DNA of 64,000 nt from Membranipora membranacea (Eukaryota; Bryozoa; Gymnolaemata; Cheilostomatida; Membraniporidae): contig OU612073.1 of assembly GCA_914767715.1 (NCBI GenBank), forward strand, positions 24,862,001 to 24,926,000, given 5' to 3'. The notes beneath the pieces were generated by a model. The model was not told where the DNA came from. It ran no database searches and was given only the letters and a program-made list of their open reading frames with translations. Positions 12,201-24,200 of the stretch are shown here, piece by piece (position 1 is the stretch's first letter; each line of letters starts with the position of its first letter). The position numbers were made by a program, and so were the translations under genes.

Positions 12201-15200
12201 AATGTAGAATAATGTTCCCTTTGCTGAAAATGCTGGATATACTGTTAGAGTTAATTTTGAACACAAATACAGGAGTTATGCTCTCTTATAAATTAAGAGG
12301 ATAACTCCACATTTACTCGGCATCCTGGCAGTACACTCACAAAATAATATCCAATGTGTGTTCTAATTGTCAAAATGTCAGGTTTTAGACACGATACCAT
12401 AGCAGGACAAGCTTTTGTTCTTGCCTTCCATTTTATCATAGTCTGTCAAATTGTAGCATTTCCTTCTTTGCCCTACTAATGCCGTTGTCATAGAAAAAAA
12501 AAAATACAGTTGATGACCTTATCTCATTTTTTCAGTACATATGAACTTGTACCATGTTATGATGACAAATTCTTGAAATACCTGGCTTTCCTACACACTA
12601 TTTATGAATACTATATTTTATCTTTAGATGTTACTTCACTATGCGTGTGATGTCGGTGCTACCCGCTGTATCAAACATCTGGTAGATGTGTGTGGTGCTA
12701 ATCTAAACGCTACAGATAACAGAGGATGCAATGCTGTCATGCATTCATTATACAATAATATCGATCTTATAGAATATCTCGTCTCGAAGGGTGAGTGTCC
12801 CGCTGCAGGGTTAGTCTGAGTTCTCAGACAAATCTGAAGGATTTTGTGGCAATAGGCATCATGTCCTGAAATCTCTGAATCGCCTGAAAACTGAGGCTTC
12901 TTGCGTATGAATTTTGATTGTGGCTGTGATTAGAGATCAGTCACATACAGATAGCTCACGGTAATCTGCCTGGCATTGTCACATCATGGTCACATCATCG
13001 GCACATCATCGTCACATCATCGTCACATCATCGTCACATAGTCGCTGTAATAAGAATATTAATTAGCAGCTTGTATGACTCTTGTATGATCTTATCATCT
13101 TATCTTGGATTATTAATAATGGTATATTCCATATACTTGATCATTATAATCCGATGAACTGTTTGTTCTTACATGGGGCAGTTAGAAAAGTTTGACTTAC
13201 ATTTTAACATAAGCTGCATATTATAAATGATTCAAATAAGATCAGAAAAAACAAAGACCAAGACATCCCGACTTCCTTGGTAACTCAACAATAAGGTTTA
13301 TTCTTCAGATTTAAAACTGTGAATGGGTTTTGACAAGCTATTGTTGGTTCTATGTGAGACGTCACCTACAATATGAAAAAGAAATACCAATCAATGTGTA
13401 TCACTCCCAATGAATACTAAATAGATTTACCCATCTGAAAAAGATGGAAGTTAAGTATTGCCACTGATCTATTTAAATTACAATTAACCGAAACTTTCAA
13501 ATTTTGATCAGTTTAAAGATAAATTGTACGATGAGAAGATGTCTACTTTATAAGCTATGTTCAGGGAGCCGACAAACCCCGTTCAAATTAATGTTTTGCT
13601 TCATTGTTGTTTGTTGATAATTTGTGTATGTAAACTTAACATAAGTTACCGTCAGTGCCATTCAATTATCAACTAACGGCAACCTGAGTAAAGTTCAAAG
13701 CTCAATCCCTTTAACTGGTTTGATGATTTGCTGTTGTTTTTTTGAAGGTGCTGAAATTAACGGAGTATCATATCAGTCACAGACCGTGCTACACAAACTT
13801 TACTGCAATGATGAGGAACCGGTGCTCGATATATACGAAAAAACTAAGCTGTTCTTAGCTCTAGGTAAGTGCGCTGTTTGAGATTGTCAAATACTAATCG
13901 ATGTCTTTAGGCTGTTACCTGGACAGTTAGAGCAGGAACTGCTTGGTTAGAGGAACTGCTTGGTTAGAGGAACTGCTTGGTTAGAGGAACTGCTTGGTTA
14001 GAGGAACTGCTTGGTTAGAGGAACTGCTTGGTTAGAGGAACTGCTTGGTTAGAGGAACTCCTTGGTTAGAGGAACTGCTTGGTTAGAGGAACTCCTTGGT
14101 TAGAGGAACTGCTTGGTTAGAGGAACTGCTTGGTTAGAGCAGGAACTCCTTGGTTAGAGCAGGAACTCCTTGGTTAGAGGAACTCCTTGGTTAGAGTTGG
14201 AAGCAAAAACACTCTCTGAGAATGACTTGTAAGGTGTGATTCTCAGTATATACATAACACTTCATCATTTCGCTTACTGATCTGTTATTCATATACTTGT
14301 TTGTTCCGATCATGCAGGTGCTGATGGGGGTATTAACGAGTATGATGTCTTTCGGAGCACTGCACTCAACTATCTGTGTCTAAAGTACTGCAGATATAGA
14401 GAATCAGCTCATGAACATGATCTGAGCAGATGTATAGGTAGGTAGGCGTTCACAGTGAGTAATTATTAGTAATACAAGGCCAACCTACACTCTCACGCTC
14501 TCCTCATAGCTTAACAATAACCGTGTGGTAAAAGAGAATGACTCTGATAGTTACGCAATAGTAGGTTTGATAGATTTATAAAGTTAACCAGATGAGGTAT
14601 GACCATAGACTTAATATACTAGTATATTAATATACTAGTATATTAAGTCTATGGTATGACCATGGACAAATGTGATGATGGGTTTGACAGTCGTATCTGA
14701 AAGAGTTTTAAGTTGATTGCACCGATGATGTTGTACCTTACATATTGTTGCACATTAAGCGGCTAATTATCAAAACGCTGCAAGCGAAGGACACTGCAAA
14801 AAGAAATAATGTGAAATCTCAAGGAACATATAAGAAGTAGTAGATATACAACTTTTCATGGCTCTGCTATCATCAATAACAGTCAAAAATGGTTGCAACA
14901 AGCCCAAAGATAATCATCGTTATAAGGCAAAGCTGTTTTTTTTTCAATAAAACTGCTGCATGGAAAACTGGGTTAAAGGTGACTCTATATTGACTGTACA
15001 CACTCAAGTTTCCTCTGCTCTCAGAAGTCATATTGTTCTGAGAAATTTAAATTATCATGGAAAAGATTGTATTATATATAATAATAATTATATATAATGT
15101 AAAGAACTAAAGTAAGCGTCAGCAAGTATCATAAAAATGAACCTAGTGCCAAAAAAAAGTTATGTTAGTTGTGCTTTGATGAAAGATTTAACTGATTTTT

Positions 15201-18200
15201 TTGTTAGATATGTTCTCATACTCATTAAGGCTATCAGAGGAAATTAGGGAAGGCTAGACCCCCCCCCCCCCCCCGGATGCAAACAAATATATTGGTTAGT
15301 TTGGTTTGACCTCGGGCTGTAGGGTTACGTGCCCTAATACCACATTGGAATTCTCCTGGTCCTCACAGTATTCTGACCACACCCTACAGTCTACACCTAT
15401 GAGTAAGGGTTATAAGGGTGTCCCTGATATATATATCGTATTGCATTGTTCCATTTCTTGTTCTATCATAAGCTGAGTTGTCTCTCCTATCAAAAGGTCG
15501 CCCACATAACTCGGTGTCCCGTTCTCATTCCTGTGTATGATAGTTACGTTAGTTATCTGAGTGATCTCTATCGCTCAATGTCATCATGGTGTTTAAATAT
15601 CAAACAGCTTGAATCTTACTCTAGGTGTAAGTTTTGTAATGTTTCATATCGCCTTCTCAAAGCTTGTTTTTATGACTGTATGAAGGTTATTGGGCTGAAT
15701 CGTTACTTGGTAAGATTGGAATGCTTCTCCTAACGTGACCTGCTATCAGGTTTAACACTCTCCTGACCCACGGGTCGTGTTTCCTTCTTTTGTTATTCAG
15801 GTTGTTGTTGTTGTAAGTTCATCTGACCTGACCAAGTTAGAATCTGGCTATTTAAGAGTCGGTGTGAGGAAATATATGACATGTTACTATCATGATCTGT
15901 ATTATAATTTATAGATTTATTGATGTGTTACAATGCGGATACGGCCCTAGCAGACTCAGATAATTGTCTCCCCTTACTGCGAGTCCTTCAGTGTCCCTGT
16001 ATGAACTCCGTCAGTACATTAAGTTACGATACCTTGAGCTGTACCACCCAACAACACCAGTGCCACTCAATAAACCTACAGCAACACAGACACATAGCAG
16101 AGTCTCCATATACAGACAGTGACAGATTTGAGGGGCCCTGTGACGGGCCCTGTGATGCCTCAAAGCCAATGTTCTCTAAACCTGATACTCTGTATAATCT
16201 GCTCGAGTCCTTCAGTGTGAGAAACCCACAATCAGTACAAGGAGTGCTCAACAGACACAATGAGACGGCCATATTCTACGTGCTCAGAATGTGCATCGAC
16301 TACGGTAGGCCGCAAAATATTTCATGTGGTTTTTTTCTGGGACCGTAATTTTTTAATTACATATGTTGGAAGGTGGAGAAGTGGGCCTGAGTTAATAAAA
16401 ACAAGAACAAGTTTACTGGAAGGAGATAAATGAGTGGGCATGGCCTTGATTTGTTATTGTACTTCACAAGAGTCCTGCCGATCACATTCCAGAAGGTTCT
16501 ATGTCAGAGTGACGGCATTTCTCCTGATCAGAGGTAGCATCAGCTATATTTATCGGTTAATGAACACTGACACTGTCAATAGGTCAACATGACAACATGT
16601 CAATAGGTGACAATTCTATCACAAGGTCCTTTGTGCTAATCACCCAAGCCATGCGTAGGTAGGTAGGCAGTCAGGCAGTGGTAGGTAGTGTGAATGGGGC
16701 TTTGGCGATGTTAAAATAAACAAAAACGGCCATTGCATTATGGCGCATTGTTGGCAATCTATTGAAAAAAGTATTAATCCTTTTTTGGCTCGTTTTGGGA
16801 TGAAAACAAGCATGGCTCAATATCGACTGTTTTTGCTAATGGATAAAAGTACACGCATTGTGATTTCATGCGTGCAGCTGAAATTAATAATAAGTGATAG
16901 TAGGAAATTAGTTTTTGTCTAGCTTTACGTTCAAAATAAAACGTCAACTATAAAGTCCAGCAAATCTAGCGCATAACCGCATACAGGAGTATCAGTGTGT
17001 TCATATAACCATGAGCTCTCTATAAAAAATAGATCCTAGTATAAAAATTGACAAATATTAAGATATATCGGCGGCTCATTACACCTGATGCTAAGAACAT
17101 TAATGAAGCATTGTATTATGGAGTTGTGTCACCAATTATATGTTATACTTTGTGGAGACAACTCCTCACCCCCTCGCTGTGCTCCACTCGCCAATCTTAT
17201 ATGACACTCATGACCAAAACCTCTGCAAAAGTTCCCCTCACCTTATTTTGCTGAGCGTTATTTATTACCATAGATAGATTTTGCCTCTATCCTAATAAAA
17301 TGAATACTTTGCAGAATTACGAAAATGAGATACCTCAAAGATTAAGGGGGTGAAATACAGTTTAGGTTCAACACACCACTGGTCATCCATAAATAAATAT
17401 AGATTATACTGTCGATTTCTCACAAATCTGAGAACATTGGTTCGGTTGTCATTGTTGGCATGTTTTATCTGTATTCAATACCCTTCCTGTTTACTATTTT
17501 ACAGAGGACTTGGCTTACCTAAACTGCCTAAGCCTGTTAGTCGACTGTGGTGCTAACATTAATCACGTGGCCGTAACACAAGCTAATTACAATAATAACA
17601 AACCACTGGCCTCGTCCAGGGTCGCAGAGGTCACCGTGCGCTCTCTGATGACAATTATAAAGGAGAGAGCCAGACACGAGCTGAGACAGGCACAACAGTA
17701 TGATCATATAGAGGATATCCCGTGAGTAAAGTCTCTCTACCTAACATACATCTACTTTCTGGAGCCGGATCACCAGTATAGGATGATGTCCCAGTAGTAA
17801 ATGAACTAACTGTGGGTCTCCAGTGCATGGCTCTATAACTGAACTCCCCCACAGTAATGTTTGTATGTAAATTGCATATTACATGTATGGGACATTCCTA
17901 CCTTCACAGAATGTCACGTTCCATGTGATTTATGTTATTCTAATACTGATGTAATTAACATTTAGAAGTTTTCTTCAGCTGCTTCCAATGCCATATTTAT
18001 GATTTGTGATAACATACAATATTATTCCAGGTCAAACCAGTCGATGGTCACTCCAGTGTTAGAACATCTCCTCCGTATGGAATTTGATCCTGATGCTAAA
18101 CAGATTGAGTGCAGGTGAGTGGAATAGTCTAGGCTTCTCCAGCTGCGGCTCCTGAGGCTTCTCGGGCTTCTCCAGCTGCGGCTCCTGAGGCTTCCCGGGC

Positions 18201-21200
18201 TTCTCCAGCTCCAGCCCACTCCGTCTTATTTACTGATCCTTATTCAAGGCTAAACTAGCGATATGCGTAGAGTCGTTCGGAGAAACAATCTATGGTTTCT
18301 TCATGCTGAAGGCCTGAAACTTTGACTGGGAGAAGGGAACAGAATAAATGTAACTACTAATTGGGACTTGGGACAAGAAAACATCTATAATCTTAGGCTA
18401 CACCACAGAAAAGAAACTGTCTAAGGTTTTAGGTTACAGCTGATCATTACACGAGTTCTATGTCAAGAGAAAGCCAAGTTATGACAAGTTCACTTTCAAA
18501 ATTCTGTGAGAAATGCTCAAGGTTATGCCTGCCAATAGGTTGTCGTCATGCGTCTTCCTGATACAGACAATTATTATGATTTATAACCTGTCTGTGGGGA
18601 GGAGTTTACTGTAAGACTGTAGGGAGGTGTTAACTGTAAGGAGGTGTTTACTGTAGAAAATTAAAATTGAAGGTCATTGACCTTCTTTGTTTGTGAGGAG
18701 GGGGTGGTGGGGTGCTCAGGGGATGCTGAGGGATTATCTGGATAGATGGAGTTATGTGGTCAAAAATATAATCTCTCATGATAGAGAATTATCCTGGTGA
18801 TTCATAGATTACATGTGCTCACAGAGTAAGGCTATATCCTTACTCCGCGATGTGCTGTAAGAAGCTGTCTCCTTACCAAGCTCTCTCCCGTATACCCACT
18901 TAGCAGTGATTTAAAGTCCTGATGGGCATCTAGAATAGAAGGAATCACCATCACACTGTGTGTATCAGTAGGAGTTTGCTCAATGCCCATCTTGGAAGTA
19001 TAAAAAACCTCTACGATTAGATTTGCTGTGATTTGCAGTAATATCAAAGCCATTATAAGTCAGTGGTGACTGGTGAGGAGAGTTGGGCTCGTCGGTATCT
19101 CGTTATGCTGAGATGAGATGATTTCCTTATTATATGATTAACTTACATTACATCCTCAATCATATCTCATTACAGGAATGGAGCTGGTGTTTCCTTCATC
19201 TATCATCACCTCACATTTCCCCTTCATACTCATACAATGATAACAATACCACACGTCACCTTCACTTATCATAAAATAGCCTCACTTCCTCCTTTTATAT
19301 CCTTGTTGTGTCCAGGACCAATTTTTGATTGCTCATCTGATAACTGCTCTTTTTTGGGATTCCAGTGTACCTTAATTTGCTTTAAAGTTTTGAAATCTGA
19401 GCATAAATTCCATCAATTTTTTGTTTAGTTGTTTCCCAAATTTCACAATATCTGCACTTTCTAAGTGTTGCTTAACTAACTGGGGATTCAACCTTTTCTG
19501 AATTAGAATATGGTTTATCACTGGACCCGCGGCGAGCACCGATATTTTACTTACGTGTTACGGCCATTTTGTATTTTAATGTGTCTTGCAGTTCATCTCG
19601 ATATCTGGCTGTGACTAGATGTACTGGTTACATCTAGGTCAATTGTTGCACAGTGTCAGATCCTAAAAGTCACTTGTTTTGTTTCTACTTGGGTCCCTAG
19701 CGAATTGTCGATAAATCATTGCGCTACACAGACGTCAAGGCGTAGCTATCGGGCATCTAGGATCATACGGCCACAGATCTTTTGCGATAAAGACCAAAAC
19801 TAGCCTTGATTTGATATGTTACCCGATAATTTGAGGATACACGACGCTTCATTGCCCCGCCCTCTTTTCCCCTCTACATATATTCCGGTCCCCCACGTGC
19901 CAAGTAATTCTCCATTTTTTGCCTATTAATCTATAATGTATGGTTGTCGACGTCGATCAGCTGGATGCTGGCTTCAGGCCATTGTACCGGTAATAGTTTG
20001 AACCCACTCAATAGTTGGTATATGCGGTGAGATCACCTCACAACTTGTGGTTTGAATCTTAGGACCTTGACCATGGCTTAATTTAGACATTGATTAACAA
20101 ACAAAGAATAGATACATTAGTTACAAAAGTAAATGGCTCTGGATCGCTCAGATACAAAAAAAAATCCTATTCTGTACTGCATCCTGGATTGATGGACAAG
20201 TAATATCACTTATTGTTTGTTGTGACTATTGTTTTGTTGGCCTTGAACTTTTAGCCCTGAGATTGCGGCACAGCTTGATAGCTGATTGATTGTCGCTGGT
20301 ACACTGACAGGTAGCAGGGGAATGTTCCGCTCTCCCTGCTACCTGTCAGTGTACCAGCCAGCAGGGAGGGTGGGACACACTCCCTGCTGTCTGTTAGGCC
20401 TTGAGAAGTACAGACATTAAGGCATAAGCTAAATAATAAAGCAGCTCGTTCTAGAATAGGATGGAGTTACCACTGAAGGAACTGAAGATATTATTCAAAG
20501 TTGAATAAAATAGTATAAATCCTGTTTGAGTTTTTCTCTCAAAATAAAAAAAAATTAAAAGTTATTAAAACTTGAGGAACTTATTAGTGTTTATTAACGT
20601 TTAAAAAACTTATAAATGTTCTGCTGTAACAAGCTGAAGATGGTACCACAAAAACAGTGTACTTTATAATATTCACCGTGCTTTGCTTATATTGTTGACA
20701 AAAAATTTCCAAGGATTACAATAGGATCAATAATTGTTCCTATAAAAATCTCATTTAAATCTTTTCCCAATAACGATGTGAAAAGTGAAAATGGTATGGA
20801 GTATAGATTACAAGCTCAAGCTACTATGAGTTTAGGGAAATCATAAACATACATAATAAAGCCTTGCAACAATCAAATTATTCATCTGTGGATTCTATTA
20901 CTGGAGATTGGATGCTGGTTATGAATGATGAGACTTTTATCAGAGTTGAGCTCACTGTACGTGCCGGGCCGGCACAAAATATATATAATACACTACCAAA
21001 TAATCTACTCTCGCCCAAAGCACATTGCTTACCTGAACCTGCTTTATTATAAAATTTGGTCTCGGTCTTTTAGCTCTAGGAATTAACTACCCTGTGGGCC
21101 AATAAGTAAAACTTTGTCATATCATCATCTATTTCAAACTATACATGTCCGTCATCTTGTCCCTCATCTCGGGTCCCATTGCACTAACACATGCACTTAA

Positions 21201-24200
21201 CCGCTAGACTCTCATCACATATGTCCAGGGGTTATTAGCACATGTGCTTATAGGCTAGACTTCAGGGCATTATCTTCTCACTGGTAAAAACCACGATAAT
21301 GAAGATGTTTGCACAAAGATGTTTAACTTTAGTGTCTCAATATTTTTCTAATTTAGGAATATATATATTATATCTAATGATTTTTCCTGAGGAAGAAATA
21401 TCAAAGCCACAATAATTTTTTTAATGATTATTTCTATGTTGTTGTTGTTTATGTTGTTAGGACAGCCGAACAGTCTGAGAACGTAAGCTCTTTATCAGCA
21501 GTAGTTAGTCTTATATCTGATTGTGTGTGCTCTGTACAGCTTCAGCTTATCGAGAGATGGATCTCCGTTATACTACAACACGGAGCAGACCCTGAAATAC
21601 AAACTTACAGGTATATATATATATACATTATACTTATAGTACTTATAATATACAGATAAATACTTATATTTAGGCATATTATACATATACTTATAATTTG
21701 TGCATTACCCGTACTGTGGTTATTTTGTATTATTTAGTTGCTTGGATTAAAAAATAACTCAGGATCGGGTACAAGAGTACGCATATATAGCACGGTTACG
21801 CTATTGTGGGGATTCTAAAAATAATACGTCTAGCCAGAACAACAACATTTTAAAAAACAAGCTGTAATGGTGTGAGGTTGGACCGACGCCGCCGCCGCCG
21901 CTGATCAGCCTTGACAATCTATACCACTTTAATATTCCATATTGTGAAATAATAATAGCTGTGACGGAGAATTGTTTCTGTGGATCAATTGCTTTGCGTG
22001 TGTAGGATAAAACATACCTCTATAATAAGGAGTACCCTCTCAGTCCAGTGCCTCTGAAATAAAACAACAGTATATGTATATGTCTGACTGACTAGACTGA
22101 ATACGTGATAGTAGTCTGAATACGTGATAGTGGTCAGGTACTCGGATTACTTTACAAAGCCTATTATTATTAAAGGAAAACAGAATCCATACTATTCAGC
22201 CTTTTCCTCATACATTTTGATTAATTCTCGACATAGATCAAATTTAATTTCTCAAGGAGAATATTCTGTTTGGTATAATCTGAAATTAATTATCCATGCA
22301 GGATTTAATGCACTTTTAAAGGCTAAGTTTCCTCAAACTAAGGCTACAGTTTTAGACAACTAGGCTACACCAAGTTGTCTGACTATTTGGGAGAAGGTTG
22401 TTAGTATAGTGAGCAATCGTATTTAAATGTGGCTGCTTTTGTATGCGAAGCCGGCTTTGTAGCGTAAGCTGAATACAAAGTACATGTTCTCATATATCTT
22501 CAATACCCAGTAACAGGGCGCTTAGCGTTAGCATGATTATAACGGAATCGTCGCACAGCATTTGACTGTCAGTAGCAGTGAAAACAACAATTTTCTGCTT
22601 TGCAACAATTACAGTAATAAACTTTTAGTTCAATGGCGGTCCAATGCACTTGCGCCGCCATTCAAGTCGCTTATGAATCAAGAAGATACAATTGTCATCA
22701 GCAGCCATCGTCCCCCCCCCCCTCCCTCTGACATCCATTGTCACCTGACAGCCGACAATCTGCAGACATAATACTGGTCATAATGTCTGTCTGTCTATCT
22801 ATCTATTATTATTATTACTATTTGTGAAAGCCTTACCTGTCTGTGATTAACATGTCTCATCTGATGATGAGAACTATTACCTCTGGGATCGACCATACAA
22901 GTTCAACTTTGTGTTAATAGCTTACCATGTATGATACTTGGTCTATGAGAAGTTCCACTGCCGCCCTGTGCAGGCAGGGAGAATGGTGCAGGGTATAGCT
23001 GTGATTGCAGAGGAGATGATTCAAATAGAGTGAGGATTTACACAGAGATAAATATGATAAGTGTGGGCAGTCCACGGTCGGTCGTTGCTCCTCAAAATAA
23101 ATTTCTTACACTCATCAGGCCTAATTATTTAATATTAGAATATATTAGTATAAAGTACATAAGAATATAAGGACTATGTGATGGCGATAGATAGGGAGTG
23201 CCCGTAGTTAATAAATAGGGAAGAAGCAGCAAGGAGTAAGAGGAGAGAAGTATGTTGCTGAGTCACTTCCATCAGTGTCTGCATGGTCTCGCAAACTGAT
23301 ATCAAATATGTGCATCTGCCACTTTTAATTTGATCTATTGGTCTTGTCTGTCAGGTCAGTAACTATGACAGTTTTATATAGATACTTGTGTAACTTTTAG
23401 GCTAGGTAAGGTTAGTAAGGCCTATCACATAGAAAGGGTACCTTGGTATATTGTGGTATTACTCTCAAAATTTAATATTCAACCAGAAGGGGAGGGGGGG
23501 GGGGGGTTTCAAACAAAATAAAGTGGAATGAAGAGATGGCGATTGGTTATACAATTGGTCATAACAATACATTTCATGGCAATGATTGATCGTTATATTC
23601 ACATGTTGAGGTGATAGATAACAAATATTCCACCTTTGGCTCCATTCCAGCTTTTAAATTTATTATAGATCTCATTCACGGACAAGGAAATGGTTTGGTT
23701 AAGTCTTTCCTTGAATTAAACTACTAAGTTAAAGTGTTCATGTACTTATGGTGATTGTTCGCTTCCTTGAGATGGTGAGTTAAAAGTACAGGCCATTATC
23801 TCCCTGTTATGCATCTAACAGGCTGCCGCCGCTGCTGCCGGTGCTGCTGGAGCTGCTGCTGAGTGTGGTGAATAGATGCGATTGGCTCTTACGTTCAGTT
23901 CAGTCCATAAATAGTGGCATCGTTAGTGTTAATGGCTTGTAAAGTTCATCGATACTACTTTGGTCAAATTAATTCAATTTAGATCAGATCAACAATTTGG
24001 TTTTGAAGTCTTGGACAGCTTGGAAAGGTATCAGTGGTGAGATAATTAGGCGCAATTTGTCCTGCAAATAAGTTAGGATTAATTTCTATGGTATATCATT
24101 CGTTCAGGTTTTTTTCTTTTCTTTCGGCTATCAGTAGAAGTATATAGCTCTCAGTAGAAGTATATAGCTATCAGTAGAAGTATATAGCTATCAGTAGAAG

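Noticed and set aside
15446-15733. 95-residue Cys/Tyr-rich frame in an intron
   Set aside because: The flanking exons join in phase and read smoothly without it, and there is no domain signature.
18022-18219. Minus-strand Arg/Ser-rich frame
   Set aside because: It is produced by the 33 bp tandem repeat, whose length is a multiple of three.
18832-19053. Minus-strand 73-residue open frame with a hydrophobic start inside an intron of the ankyrin/SOCS gene
   Set aside because: No splice partners, no family resemblance and no polyadenylation signal nearby; it is short enough to arise by chance.
22124-22363. 79-residue plus-strand frame
   Set aside because: No family features; it lies in the intron between exons 11 and 12, whose phase is already satisfied by exon 23822-23938.
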